From contig JAFVVQ010000014.1 in NCBI GenBank assembly GCA_017502085.1, positions 1 through 64,000 on the forward strand: DNA of 64,000 nucleotides, given 5' to 3'. Within the stretch, counting starts at the first letter, position 1. Each line of letters opens with the position of its first letter. Under the pieces are notes generated by a model. That model was not told where the DNA came from and made no database searches. It worked only from the letters and a program-made list of their open reading frames with translations. The stretch comes from Clostridia bacterium (GTDB lineage: Bacteria > Bacillota > Clostridia > Oscillospirales > Acutalibacteraceae). The translations under genes were made by a program, and so were the position numbers. Shown here one piece after another: positions 17,571 through 26,432 of the stretch.

Positions 17571-18524
17571 ATGAATAATAAACTACTGAAATCAATTATC
17601 GTCACCGTCGGCGCGGGTATAAGTATCTGCGGTGCGGTCGGCAATTATTTTGTCGATTCCTATCTGAGCAAAAAAGGTATCGCAAGGCTTCAGCAGGGTC
17701 CCGGAATGCTCGATGAAGAAACCCGGAAGATTCTGCACTCAAGCCCCGAATCCGTTGAAAGCCTGGATTTTTACAGATCGACTTGTCACAGAATGATTAC
17801 CACCCCGTCGGTTGACGGTCTGAATCTTCACGCAATATGTTACGATAACCCTTCGGATATATACGTTATATTCTGCCACGGATTTACGGGCGACCCTAAC
17901 TGCGACAATGTTTTTGCAAAAAGATATTTCGATATGGGATACAACGTGATTCTCCCCTATTCAAGGGCACACGGCAAAAGCGAACACAAATACTGCTCAA
18001 TGGGATATTTCGAAAGATTCGACATTGTTGAATGGACAAAATACATTACAAATATCAACTCTGACGCAAAGATTTTTCTTCACGGTGTTTCAATGGGCTC
18101 TGCCACGGTAATGATGGCAACGGGTGAAGCTCTGCCGGATACAGTCAGAGGATGTATCGCCGATTGCGGATTTACGTCACTTTATGATTTGTATTCAACA
18201 ATGATAAAAAAACTGTTTCCCGAATTTATGTTACCTGTAATTATTAACAGCGCAAACGCGGTTGCAAAGGCAAAAATCGGTTTCGACTTCAGAGATGCAG
18301 CACCGATAAAAGCTGTTGCAAAATCTGTTACTCCCACTCTCTTTATACACGGCGAAAAGGACGATTTTGTACCGTTTTCAATGCTCGACCCGATTTATAA
18401 TGCAGCAACCTGCGAAAAGCATAAACTAATTGTTCCCGATTCGGCTCACGCAATTTCCGAGCTTGTCAACCCCGAACTTTATTGGTCAACCGTTTCGGAT
18501 TTCATCAAAAAATACTCTGAATAA
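17571..18524 (+). CDS. Alpha/beta hydrolase, probably membrane-anchored
   Basis: This 317-residue serine hydrolase has an N-terminal hydrophobic segment (IIVTVGAGISICGAVGNYFV, residues 8-27) that should anchor it in the membrane. The hydrolase core has the oxyanion block FCHGFTGDP, nucleophile elbow GVSMGSATV with the catalytic Ser, the acid in FIHGEKDDFVP, and His in DSAHAIS. This resembles the YqkD/FrsA-like group of uncharacterised esterases. AAAGGAT precedes the ATG. It begins 51 bases after the AMP-ligase, past a terminator, and ends at a bidirectional terminator. The substrate is unknown; a lipid or ester is plausible. Confidence 0.9.
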   Translation: MNNKLLKSIIVTVGAGISICGAVGNYFVDSYLSKKGIARLQQGPGMLDEETRKILHSSPESVESLDFYRSTCHRMITTPSVDGLNLHAICYDNPSDIYVIFCHGFTGDPNCDNVFAKRYFDMGYNVILPYSRAHGKSEHKYCSMGYFERFDIVEWTKYITNINSDAKIFLHGVSMGSATVMMATGEALPDTVRGCIADCGFTSLYDLYSTMIKKLFPEFMLPVIINSANAVAKAKIGFDFRDAAPIKAVAKSVTPTLFIHGEKDDFVPFSMLDPIYNAATCEKHKLIVPDSAHAISELVNPELYWSTVSDFIKKYSE

Positions 18525-18533
18525 CCAAAAAAT

Positions 18534-18567
18534 TAACGGGCACTCGGACCGAGTACCCGTTATTATT
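18534..18567. terminator. Bidirectional terminator, hydrolase / metallophosphoesterase
   Basis: A long 14-bp stem pairs 18534-18547 with 18549-18562 with one mismatch and a very short loop; T-rich sequence follows on the plus strand and A's precede it on the other side. Confidence 0.75.
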
Positions 18568-18577
18568 TTGACTGTTA

Positions 18578-19777
18578 TTATTTGTTGACAAACGTCACAT
18601 TTTCTTTCGGATAAAGCGGCTGATATTTATCCTGATAATAGTTCTCGTGAACCTGTTCATACGTGCCGTCGGGATTGACGGTAACAACCGTGCAACCTCT
18701 CTGATCACCCTTTTCGCTGATGCCGATATAGGCAAGATAGTCGACACTGTAGTTATATGTAAGGTCAACACCCTTGTAATTGAGCACCATATTATTGAGA
18801 TGATCGTGTCCTACAAACACCGCTTTTGTTGAGCCGAGTTCAACAATCTTCTCGAAAAGATTATCCTCGTGCATACCGCAGTAAACATAAGGATCTTTTT
18901 CGCCCATTTCACCCCAGATCCACTTGACGTTTTCAGTATCTTTGTTGCCGTTTGCAAGATATTCATTATATGCATCACGGTGTTCGACAAGCGGAATATG
19001 CATAAACAAAAGCGATTTCACGTCAGGATTGAGCTTCTGCGCATCCTTGATTTTTGATTCATACCAATCAACCTGATTCTGATGAACATTATCGTATTTC
19101 CAGAAAATTCCGAAAATGTCACCGTCTGTATAAGAGTGGGAATCGATGAAAACAAGCTCCTGAACAGGAATACCAGTACTGTTTTTTACGTGAATAACGT
19201 AATTACCAACACCGTCAACGGAATCGGGTCCTTTTGAAAACAGACATTTTTCGAGAGCGGGATCTGAATACAAATCACCTATTTTTTCACGGCTGAAATA
19301 ACTGTAAGACTCTGTATCATGATTGCCGAAAGTAACGGTCCACGGAACACCGAGTTTCTCAAAAAGTCTGATCGCAAGTGTTGCCGAAGTCTTGTTGTTG
19401 AATGTGCCGGATTGGAACGGAACGGGATATGCAATATCGCCCGTAATAACAACAAGATCGGGCTTTTCGGCAGTAACCATAGCGGCAACGGTATTGATTG
19501 CCATACGGTCCTTTTTGAATGACATCCAGCCGCCGCCGATATGAATATCCGTCAACGTAAGGATTTTAAGTTCGCGGTCGGTAGTGAACGTGTATTCACC
19601 ATTATCGTCTGCAACGGGAATAATTGCATCGGGATTATTGACGGGAGAATATTCTTCGATTCTGTTAAGATTCAGCTTAAAAAGAACCGTATTGACAACA
19701 GCTGTAACAACAGTAACACCAACAATTACAACTGCAAAAACGATAAGAATTTTCTTGAGTATGTTCTTCGTTTTCAT
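18578..19777 (-). CDS. Membrane-anchored metallophosphoesterase
   Basis: This 399-residue calcineurin-like phosphoesterase has an N-terminal membrane segment (ILIVFAVVIVGVTVVTAVV) placing the catalytic domain outside the cell. The dinuclear metal motifs appear in order: LTDIHIGGG (D-x-H), VVITGDIAYP, TFGNHDTES, LFMHIPLVEH and FVGHDHLNN. Substrates in this family range from nucleotides to phospholipids. The ATG at 19777 has AGGGTGAT upstream and is preferred over the GTG at 19786. It is divergent from the DtxR-type regulator gene and convergent with the hydrolase. Confidence 0.92.
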   Translation of the reverse strand: MKTKNILKKILIVFAVVIVGVTVVTAVVNTVLFKLNLNRIEEYSPVNNPDAIIPVADDNGEYTFTTDRELKILTLTDIHIGGGWMSFKKDRMAINTVAAMVTAEKPDLVVITGDIAYPVPFQSGTFNNKTSATLAIRLFEKLGVPWTVTFGNHDTESYSYFSREKIGDLYSDPALEKCLFSKGPDSVDGVGNYVIHVKNSTGIPVQELVFIDSHSYTDGDIFGIFWKYDNVHQNQVDWYESKIKDAQKLNPDVKSLLFMHIPLVEHRDAYNEYLANGNKDTENVKWIWGEMGEKDPYVYCGMHEDNLFEKIVELGSTKAVFVGHDHLNNMVLNYKGVDLTYNYSVDYLAYIGISEKGDQRGCTVVTVNPDGTYEQVHENYYQDKYQPLYPKENVTFVNK

Positions 19778-19847
19778 ATTTATCACCCTTTATCCGAAAT
19801 TATATACTAACGATATCACAATTTTTGTAAATATGTCAAGATAGATA

Positions 19848-19876
19848 TTGAAATTTAAAAACAAATATGATAATAT
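19848..19876 (+). promoter_or_regulatory. Sigma-A promoter of the DtxR-family gene
   Basis: TTGAAA (19848-19853), 17 bases, TAATAT (19871-19876). A divergent candidate for the metallophosphoesterase gene is TTGACA (rc of 19834-19839), 18 bases, TATCGT (rc of 19810-19815), so the two promoters lie back to back. Confidence 0.6.
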
Positions 19877-19924
19877 TTTATGACTAATAATATAAGTAAC
19901 AAATTATATATGGAGTTGACTGTT

Positions 19925-20293
19925 ATGATTATCGGCGAATCCGCTGAAAACTATCTCGAAACTATATACATTCTTGCAAAAAAGAAAACAGCCGTGCGTT
20001 CCGTTGATATTGCCGCCGAACTCGGTTATTCAAAACCGAGTGTCTGCGTTGCAATGAGAAATCTGCGTGAAAAAGGATACATAAACACCGACGGTGACGG
20101 TCTTATAACTCTCACCGAATGCGGTAAAGAGGTAGCGGAAAATATTTATCAGCGTCACGAAACAATCACAAACTGGCTTATCAGCATCGGCGTCAGCGAA
20201 GATCAGGCGGCTATTGATGCCTGCAGAATCGAACACGTTATAAGCCGTGAAAGCTTTGAATGCCTTCGCAAGAATCAGGAAAAACAAGGATAA
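19925..20293 (+). CDS. DtxR/MntR-family metal-dependent regulator
   Basis: This 122-residue protein has an N-terminal winged helix-turn-helix (NYLETIYILAKKK...VDIAAELGYSKPSVCVAMRNLREKGYI) and the helical dimerisation and metal-binding domain, with no SH3-like third domain. Metal-site residues include the His in QRHETI and Cys, Glu and His in ACRIEHVIS. That block resembles DtxR/IdeR (ACRxEHVMS) more than MntR, which has Glu in place of Cys. These proteins repress metal-uptake genes when Fe or Mn binds. I place the start at ATG 19925, with GGAG eight bases upstream, rather than the earlier TTG. No metal transporter gene is nearby. Confidence 0.85.
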   Translation: MIIGESAENYLETIYILAKKKTAVRSVDIAAELGYSKPSVCVAMRNLREKGYINTDGDGLITLTECGKEVAENIYQRHETITNWLISIGVSEDQAAIDACRIEHVISRESFECLRKNQEKQG

Positions 20294-20332
20294 TTGTTCA
20301 AATTATCCAAAGATAAACAAAAACAAAATATT

Positions 20333-20352
20333 TTAGCGTAGTAAATCGCTAA
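20333..20352. promoter_or_regulatory. Candidate operator abutting the his promoter
   Basis: The inverted repeat TTAGCG (20333-20338) - 8 bases - CGCTAA (20347-20352) ends one base before the -35 hexamer. The position suits a repressor or activator site. I cannot assign the factor. Confidence 0.4.
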
Positions 20353-20381
20353 TTGACTAAACCATTAAAGCGTGATATACT
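20353..20381 (+). promoter_or_regulatory. Sigma-A promoter of the his operon
   Basis: TTGACT (20353-20358), 17 bases, TATACT (20376-20381), 31 bases before hisZ. The leader is too short for a T-box or a His-codon leader peptide, so control, if any, should be at initiation. Confidence 0.8.
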
Positions 20382-20412
20382 TTTTGCATAACAAATATAA
20401 TCAGGTGATTTT

Positions 20413-21534
20413 ATGAACGAATTTCTCTCAACAATGGCAAAAGAAGACAGACTCACATATGAACTTTCAATGCTCTATAAACAGTGGGGATACAAAGAAT
20501 ACAGAATGGCAAAGTTCGAGGAATACAGTTTCTACAGTGATAACCGCGACTTCCTCTCAAGCAACAACATTCTTGCTTTCAACAATTCCGACGGCAGATT
20601 GATGGCACTTAAGCCCGATATCACTCTTTCTATCGTCAAAAACGCAAAGCTCACAGATGCACTGACAAAGCTCTATTATAACGAAAGTGTTTTCAGAATG
20701 ACTGAAAGCTCAAACGATTTCAAAGAAATCAAACAGACCGGTGTTGAAGTGCTCGGCAAAATTGACAGCTATCTCATCACCGAGGTTCTCTCTCTTGCCG
20801 CAAAGAGTCTCAAAACCATCGATTCAAACTTTATTCTCTCTGTTTCGCATATGGCTTTCATCCCCTCTTTGCTTGCCGAAATGAAAATCAGCGAAAATGC
20901 AAAAAAAGAATTAATCACCTGCATCAAAGGCAAGAATCTTCACGACCTGAATAACATCTGTAAGAGATGCGGTGTTGACGATAGTAAAACAGAATTACTT
21001 TCAAAGCTCGCAAACATCAACGGGAAACTTCTGCAGACTCTCCCCGAACTTATTTCTCTCGCTTCAAACGATGAAATGAAAAAAGCCTGTGACGAGCTTG
21101 AATATATTGCAACCGCGCTCAGTTCAAGCGATATCGCAGACAAGCTTTATATCGACCTTTCAGTGCTCAGCAACATTGAATATTATAACGGCATCATCTT
21201 CCAGGGATACGTTGAAAAAGCTCCGAAAGCAGTGCTTTCGGGCGGCAGATACGATAAACTCGCCGCAAAACTCAGAGAAAACACTCAGGCAATCGGCTTT
21301 GCGGTTTATCTCGATAATCTCAATCTCTATTACAGACAGGAAAAGGAATTCGACAGCGATATTCTCATTCTTTTCAATTCAGACGGCGGCGGAGTTTCAC
21401 TGCATTCACTTGTTGAGAGCTTCATCGAAAAAGGGTTTTCTGTCAGAGTTGAACACAATATCCCCGAAGGATACAAAGCAAAAAACATCTATTCCTTCGA
21501 TAACGGTGTACTCAGGGAGGTAACATCATGCTGA
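20413..21534 (+). CDS. hisZ: ATP phosphoribosyltransferase regulatory subunit
   Basis: HisZ is a catalytically dead class II aminoacyl-tRNA synthetase homologue that joins the short HisG to make active ATP phosphoribosyltransferase and confers histidine feedback control. The 373-residue protein has the class II core: ALKPDITLSIVK (motif 2-like), YYNESVFRMTE, QTGVEVLGK, YYNGIIFQGYV and LSGGRYDKLAAKL. The tRNA-binding domain of true HisRS is absent, as expected. It starts the operon after a CAGGTGAT ribosome site and overlaps hisG by 7 bases. Confidence 0.95.
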   Translation: MNEFLSTMAKEDRLTYELSMLYKQWGYKEYRMAKFEEYSFYSDNRDFLSSNNILAFNNSDGRLMALKPDITLSIVKNAKLTDALTKLYYNESVFRMTESSNDFKEIKQTGVEVLGKIDSYLITEVLSLAAKSLKTIDSNFILSVSHMAFIPSLLAEMKISENAKKELITCIKGKNLHDLNNICKRCGVDDSKTELLSKLANINGKLLQTLPELISLASNDEMKKACDELEYIATALSSSDIADKLYIDLSVLSNIEYYNGIIFQGYVEKAPKAVLSGGRYDKLAAKLRENTQAIGFAVYLDNLNLYYRQEKEFDSDILILFNSDGGGVSLHSLVESFIEKGFSVRVEHNIPEGYKAKNIYSFDNGVLREVTSC

Positions 21535-22151
21535 ATATAGCATTGCCTAAAGGCAGACTCGGTGACAAAGTTTACGAGTTATTCGCATCAATCGGATATG
21601 ACTGCAGCGAAATTTACAGCGATAACAGAAAACTCGTATTTGAAAATAAAGAAAACGGCGTACGTTATCTTCTTGTCAAACCCTCCGACGTTGCAATTTA
21701 TATTGCTCACGGTGCAGCGGATATCGGCGTTGTCGGCAAAGATATCCTTGAGGAAGGCAATTTCGATATCTACGAATTGCTTGACCTTAATCTCGGAAAA
21801 TGCAATATGTGCGTTGCCGCCCCGAACGATTACATTGAAGATTTCGACAGACCTCTGAGGGTTGCAACAAAGTTTGTCAACATTGCCAAGAATTACTATA
21901 TTTCACTCAACCGTGAAATCGAAATCATCAAGCTCAACGGCTCAATTGAGATTGCTCCGATTCTCGGACTCTCCGACGTTATCGTTGATATTGTAGAATC
22001 GGGCAAGACACTTGAAGAAAACAATCTCCGTGTTTATGAAAAAATAATGCCCATCAGTGCAAGATTGATCGCAAACAAATCCTCCTATAAATTCAAGAGC
22101 GACGATATCGACACTCTTATGGAAAAGCTGAAAAAGGAGCTCGCAAAATGA
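21528..22151 (+). CDS. hisG: ATP phosphoribosyltransferase, short form
   Basis: HisG catalyses the first step of histidine synthesis, ATP plus PRPP to phosphoribosyl-ATP. At 207 residues it is the short, HisZ-dependent form without the C-terminal regulatory domain, matching the hisZ gene just upstream. Visible blocks are IALPKGRLGDKVYELF, LLVKPSDVAIYIAHGAADIGVVGKD, NLGKCNMCVAAP, VATKFVNIAKNYY (periplasmic-binding fold) and the PRPP-site region DVIVDIVESGKTLEENNL. It overlaps hisZ by 7 bases and hisD by 4, which suggests translational coupling. Confidence 0.97.
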   Translation: MLNIALPKGRLGDKVYELFASIGYDCSEIYSDNRKLVFENKENGVRYLLVKPSDVAIYIAHGAADIGVVGKDILEEGNFDIYELLDLNLGKCNMCVAAPNDYIEDFDRPLRVATKFVNIAKNYYISLNREIEIIKLNGSIEIAPILGLSDVIVDIVESGKTLEENNLRVYEKIMPISARLIANKSSYKFKSDDIDTLMEKLKKELAK

Positions 22152-23425
22152 TTAAGATAATTAAAATTGAGAATGCCGAAAAATCCGATATTCTCACACG
22201 TGATATAAAGCTTGAAAGCGGTGTTGAAGCCATCGTTTCCGATATTATTGCTAACGTCAGGGAAAACGGCGACGCCGCACTCAGAGAATACTCACTCAAA
22301 TTTGATAAAGCTGATATAAAGAATCTTCGTGTAACATCCGAAGAAATCGAAGAAGCTTATGCAAACGAGGACCCCGCCCTGATTGAAACTCTCGAACTTG
22401 CCAAGAAAAACATATGGAATTTCCACGAAAAGCAGATGCCCAAGGGTTTTGAAATCAACGACGGTAACGGTACTGTATCGGGACAGAAAATCACTCCGAT
22501 TGAAAAAGTCGGTATCTACGTTCCCGGCGGTACTGCAAGTTATCCGTCAACCGTGCTGATGAACGCTGTTCCCGCAAAAATTGCAGGTGTCAGCGAAATC
22601 ATTATGGTTACTCCTCCCGATAAAAACGGAAACATTCCCTCTGCAATTCTCTGCGCGGCAAAGATTGCAGGTGTTGATACAATCATCAAAACAGGCGGTG
22701 CTCAGGCGGTTGCCGCTCTTGCATACGGTACGGAAAGCGTACCAAAGGCTGATAAAATCGTCGGTCCCGGCAACGTATTCGTTGCTACCGCAAAAAGAAT
22801 GCTCTACGGTCTCGTTGATATAGATATGATTGCGGGTCCAAGCGAAATACTTGTTCTTGCAGACGGTACCTGTAACCCGAAGTTTGTTGCAGCCGATCTT
22901 CTTTCTCAGGCAGAACACGATAAACTCGCCAGCGCGGTGCTTGTTACCGACAGCGAAGATCTCGCATATGCCGTCAGCGACGAAATCGAGGCTCAGCTGA
23001 AAACTCTGCCCAGAGAGGAAATTGCAAGAACTTCAATTGACACAAACGGCAAAATCATCATTGCAAAGGATCTTGATCAGGGAATTGAAATTGCAAACGA
23101 AATCGCTCCCGAACATCTGGAGGTCTGCGTTGACGAGCCGTTCAGATATCTTGATAAAATCAAAAACGCCGGTTCAATTTTCCTGGGAAAAAATACTCCC
23201 GAATCACTCGGCGACTACCTTGCGGGAACAAATCACACGCTTCCCACCTCAGGTACAGCAAGATTCAGCTCCCCTCTTTCCGTTGACGATTACGTCAAGA
23301 AATCACAGTATATTTATTATACCGAGGATGCTCTCGGAAAGGTTAAGGACAACATCGTTCTTTTTGCAAACCGTGAAGGTCTGCAGGCTCACGGCAGAAG
23401 CGCCGCAATAAGATTTGAGAAATGA
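22148..23425 (+). CDS. hisD: Histidinol dehydrogenase
   Basis: HisD oxidises L-histidinol to L-histidine in two NAD-dependent steps using a bound zinc. The 425-residue protein has the expected blocks: IGIYVPGG-type YVPGGTASYPSTVLMNA, MVTPPDKNG, IIKTGGAQAVAALAYGTESVP, KIVGPGNVFVATAKR, DMIAGPSEILVLAD, LLSQAEHDKLASAVL, EIAPEHLEV and SGTARFSSPLSVDDYVK. The Gln-His pair of SQAEHD and the His of APEHLE are known zinc and catalytic residues. The length is normal. It is coupled to hisG by an ATGA overlap. Confidence 0.98.
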   Translation: MIKIIKIENAEKSDILTRDIKLESGVEAIVSDIIANVRENGDAALREYSLKFDKADIKNLRVTSEEIEEAYANEDPALIETLELAKKNIWNFHEKQMPKGFEINDGNGTVSGQKITPIEKVGIYVPGGTASYPSTVLMNAVPAKIAGVSEIIMVTPPDKNGNIPSAILCAAKIAGVDTIIKTGGAQAVAALAYGTESVPKADKIVGPGNVFVATAKRMLYGLVDIDMIAGPSEILVLADGTCNPKFVAADLLSQAEHDKLASAVLVTDSEDLAYAVSDEIEAQLKTLPREEIARTSIDTNGKIIIAKDLDQGIEIANEIAPEHLEVCVDEPFRYLDKIKNAGSIFLGKNTPESLGDYLAGTNHTLPTSGTARFSSPLSVDDYVKKSQYIYYTEDALGKVKDNIVLFANREGLQAHGRSAAIRFEK

Positions 23426-23434
23426 GGATATGCC

Positions 23435-24499
23435 ATGAGCAGATTTCTTTCAGATGATTATAAATCGCTTGTACCTTATACGCCCGGTGAACAGGTAAAC
23501 GTTAAGGTAATCAAGCTTAACACCAACGAATCCCCTTTTCCTCCCTCACCGAAGGTTAAAGAGGTTATTTCCGAAGAGGTTATTGATAAACTCAACCTCT
23601 ATTCCGATCCCGAACTCAAGGAATTAACGTCAGCGATAGCAAAACAGTTTGATGTTACTCCCGATATGGTGTTCTGCGGTAACGGTTCAGATGACGTACT
23701 TGCATTTGCAATTATGGGTTTCTGCGGCAAAGGCGGTAAACTCTGCTGCCCCGAAATTTCATACGGTTTCTATCCCGTTTATGCGGATATTTTCGGTGTT
23801 GAGCTTGAACAGATTCCGCTCAAAGACGATTTTTCAATCGATGCCAACGATTACATCGGCAAGGGTAAAAATATAGTTATTGCCAATCCCAATGCTCCGA
23901 CGGGACTTACACTCTCTTTTGAAGAAGTTGAAAAAATCGTTTCATCCAACCCCGATAACCTCGTGATTATGGATGAGGCATATATGGCTTTCTGCGGTGA
24001 AAGCTGTATGAGTCTTGTAAAGAAATATCCGAATCTTCTTGTAACAAGAACTTTTTCAAAGAGCCATTCCCTTGCAGGTCTGCGCGTTGGCTTCGGCATT
24101 GCGCAGAAAGAAATTATCGAAGACCTCAACAAGCTGAAATTCTCGTTTAATCCCTATAATCTCAACACTCTTTCAATCAAAGCGGCTGCTGCGGCCATCG
24201 CTGATAATGATTATTATGACGACAAGATTGCAAAAATTGTTGAAACAAGAGAGGTTGTCAAGAAGCAGCTGACTGACCTCGGATTCACCTGCACGGATTC
24301 GAAATCCAACTTCATTTTTGCGGCAAGTGACAGAATCCCCGCATCCGAACTTGCGGCTGAACTCAGAAAACGTAATATACTTGTCAGATATTTCAATAAG
24401 GCGAAAATCGATAATTATCTGCGTATCACAGTCGGCTCTGCTGAAGATATGCAGACACTTGTTTCAGAAATTTCCGCAATTCTGGAGGAAAGAAAATGA
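23435..24499 (+). CDS. hisC: Histidinol-phosphate aminotransferase
   Basis: HisC is a PLP-dependent class I/II aminotransferase making histidinol phosphate from imidazole-acetol phosphate with glutamate as donor. The 354-residue protein shows KLNTNESPFPPSP at the N-terminus, FCGNGSDDVLAF, IANPNAPTGLTL, VIMDEAYMAFCG (the Asp that holds PLP), TFSKSHSLAGLRVGFGIA with the Schiff-base Lys, and YLRITVGSAEDM. A GAGGATATG site precedes the ATG, 9 bases after hisD. It overlaps hisB by 4 bases. In some Clostridia HisC also serves in aromatic amino-acid transamination. Confidence 0.97.
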   Translation: MSRFLSDDYKSLVPYTPGEQVNVKVIKLNTNESPFPPSPKVKEVISEEVIDKLNLYSDPELKELTSAIAKQFDVTPDMVFCGNGSDDVLAFAIMGFCGKGGKLCCPEISYGFYPVYADIFGVELEQIPLKDDFSIDANDYIGKGKNIVIANPNAPTGLTLSFEEVEKIVSSNPDNLVIMDEAYMAFCGESCMSLVKKYPNLLVTRTFSKSHSLAGLRVGFGIAQKEIIEDLNKLKFSFNPYNLNTLSIKAAAAAIADNDYYDDKIAKIVETREVVKKQLTDLGFTCTDSKSNFIFAASDRIPASELAAELRKRNILVRYFNKAKIDNYLRITVGSAEDMQTLVSEISAILEERK

Positions 24500-25083
24500 G
24501 AGAAGCTACAATAAAAAGAAAAACCAACGAAACCGATATCGACCTGTGGCTCTGTCTTGAAGGGTCGGGCAAGGTTGAAATCGATACGGGCTGCGGCTTT
24601 CTTGATCATATGCTTGAGCTTTTTGCAAGACACGGCAGAATGGATCTGAAAGTCAAATGCATCGGTGACACTCACGTTGATTATCATCACACAGTCGAAG
24701 ACGTCGGTATCGTTCTCGGTCAGGCGTTTGCAAAAGCGGTTGGCGAAAAAAGAGGCATCTCCCGTTACGGAAGTATTGTTTTGCCTATGGATGAAACTCT
24801 CATCCTTGCGTCGGTTGATATCAGCGGCAGAGCTTATCTGAATTATGACGTCAATATTCCCACACCTTCTGTCGGCGGTATGGATACAGAGCTTGTTGAA
24901 GAATTCTTCATCTCATTCGTCAGAAACAGTGACGTAACTCTTCATATCAAACAGTTTTACGGCAAAAACAGCCACCACATTATCGAGGGTATCTACAAAG
25001 CCGTTGGCAGAGCGCTCTGCAAGGCGGTTTTTGAAGACCTGACACTCGGCGGCGAAATCCCCTCAACGAAAGGACTTCTCTGA
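24496..25083 (+). CDS. hisB: Imidazoleglycerol-phosphate dehydratase
   Basis: HisB dehydrates imidazoleglycerol phosphate to imidazole-acetol phosphate in a manganese-dependent reaction. The 195-residue protein is the monofunctional form. Duplicated metal-binding signatures are LDHMLELFARHG and DTHVDYHHTVEDVGIVLGQA in the first half, and VEEFFISF and KNSHHIIEGIYKAVGRAL in the second. There is no N-terminal HAD phosphatase domain, so the histidinol-phosphatase step must come from a separate gene. Start and stop overlap hisC (ATGA) and hisH (TGATG). Confidence 0.98.
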   Translation: MREATIKRKTNETDIDLWLCLEGSGKVEIDTGCGFLDHMLELFARHGRMDLKVKCIGDTHVDYHHTVEDVGIVLGQAFAKAVGEKRGISRYGSIVLPMDETLILASVDISGRAYLNYDVNIPTPSVGGMDTELVEEFFISFVRNSDVTLHIKQFYGKNSHHIIEGIYKAVGRALCKAVFEDLTLGGEIPSTKGLL

Positions 25084-25691
25084 TGATTGCAATTATAGAT
25101 TACGGATGCGGAAATCTTTTTTCCCTCTCATCCTCTCTCGAATGCCTCGGCATTGAATGTAAGATTACAAGCAACAGAACTGAAATTGAAAATGCCGATA
25201 AAATAATCCTCCCCGGTGTCGGTGCTTTTGCCGATGCCGCAAAAAAACTCAGGGAAAGCGGACTCGGTCAGCTTGTTTGCGAACTTGCTTCCAAAAACAA
25301 ACCGATTCTCGGCATTTGCCTCGGTATGCAGATGCTTTTTGAAAAAAGCTTTGAATACGGTGCACATATGGGACTCGGACTTATCAAAGGCTACGTCGGT
25401 CCTCTTGAAGGGCAGATTTCCGCTGACCTTAAAATTCCGCATATGGGCTGGAATAAACTCAACCTCGCTAAATCCGACCCGATTTTCAAATATATTGAAC
25501 CGGGCGATTATATGTATTTCGTACACTCTTTCTATGCAAAAAATTGCGTTGAAAATACACTTGCCTTTGCCGAATACGGGGTTGCCGTACCTGCAATTGT
25601 CAAGAGCGGAAGCGTTTACGGAATGCAGTTTCATCCCGAAAAGAGCGGTGCAAAGGGTCTTGCTCTGCTGAAAGCTTTTTCGGAATTATAA
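25083..25691 (+). CDS. hisH: Imidazole glycerol phosphate synthase, glutaminase subunit
   Basis: HisH hydrolyses glutamine and channels ammonia to HisF. It is a class I glutamine amidotransferase of 202 residues with the nucleophile Cys in GICLGMQMLFE, the oxyanion region PGVGAFADA, and the His-Glu pair in MQFHPEKSG. It begins by one-base overlap with the hisB stop, so it is translationally coupled. It is followed by hisA after 18 bases. Confidence 0.98.
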   Translation: MIAIIDYGCGNLFSLSSSLECLGIECKITSNRTEIENADKIILPGVGAFADAAKKLRESGLGQLVCELASKNKPILGICLGMQMLFEKSFEYGAHMGLGLIKGYVGPLEGQISADLKIPHMGWNKLNLAKSDPIFKYIEPGDYMYFVHSFYAKNCVENTLAFAEYGVAVPAIVKSGSVYGMQFHPEKSGAKGLALLKAFSEL

Positions 25692-25709
25692 TGTTTTCAG
25701 GTGATTGAT

Positions 25710-26432
25710 ATGCAAATTTTTCCCGCTACTGATATTTTAGGCGGCAAAGTTGTCCGTCTGACAAAGGGCGACTATAACAAAGTTAAAATTTATGCCGATT
25801 CCCCCGCTGAAATGGCTCTTGAATTTATGAAATCAGGTGCAACCAATCTTCATATGGTTGACCTTGACGGCGCAAAACACGGCTCACCCGTCAATTTTGA
25901 CGCTATCAGGGAAGCCGCACAGATCAAGGGTCTTTTTATCGAAGTAGGCGGCGGAATACGTGATATGAAAAGAATTGAAGATTATCTTTCGCTCGGTGTT
26001 AAAAGAGTTATTCTAGGCACCGCGGCTGTCAGGAATTATCCGTTTGTCGAAGAAGCCGTAAAAGAATTCGGTGATGCAATCGCCGTCGGTGTTGACGCAA
26101 AAGACGGTCTCGTTGCTATCAACGGTTGGCAGGAAACAACTTCAGTAAACTCCGTTGATTTCTGCAATAAACTCCGTGACACGGGTGTGAAAACGGTAAT
26201 CTATACCGATATCTCAAAAGACGGCATGCTCTCGGGCACAAATATAGACATTTATAAGGAACTTTCAAAAATTGAAGGTCTTGACATCGTCGCATCAGGC
26301 GGTATAACCTTTATTGATGAAATAAAAACTCTTGCCTCAATGAATATTTACGGCGCAATTCTCGGCAAGGCCGTTTACGAAGGCAAACTTAATCTTAAGG
26401 ATGCTCTTGATGCCGCTGGAGGTACATTATGA
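25710..26432 (+). CDS. hisA: ProFAR isomerase
   Basis: HisA opens the ribose ring of ProFAR to PRFAR by an Amadori rearrangement. This TIM barrel has two phosphate-binding half-barrels: N-terminal QIFPATDILGGKVVRL with the catalytic Asp, VGGGIRD, VILGTAAV, and the C-terminal TDISKDGMLSGTN with the second catalytic Asp, VASGGI and AILGKAVYEG. The ATG at 25710, with AGGTGAT five bases upstream, gives 240 residues and the usual family N-terminus. A GTG at 25701 lies within that ribosome site. It overlaps hisF by 4 bases. Confidence 0.97.
   Translation: MQIFPATDILGGKVVRLTKGDYNKVKIYADSPAEMALEFMKSGATNLHMVDLDGAKHGSPVNFDAIREAAQIKGLFIEVGGGIRDMKRIEDYLSLGVKRVILGTAAVRNYPFVEEAVKEFGDAIAVGVDAKDGLVAINGWQETTSVNSVDFCNKLRDTGVKTVIYTDISKDGMLSGTNIDIYKELSKIEGLDIVASGGITFIDEIKTLASMNIYGAILGKAVYEGKLNLKDALDAAGGTL

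Noticed and set aside
20294..20412. T-box or histidine attenuator before hisZ
   Set aside because: No leader peptide with His codons, no T-box sequence, and the promoter lies only 31 bases before the start.
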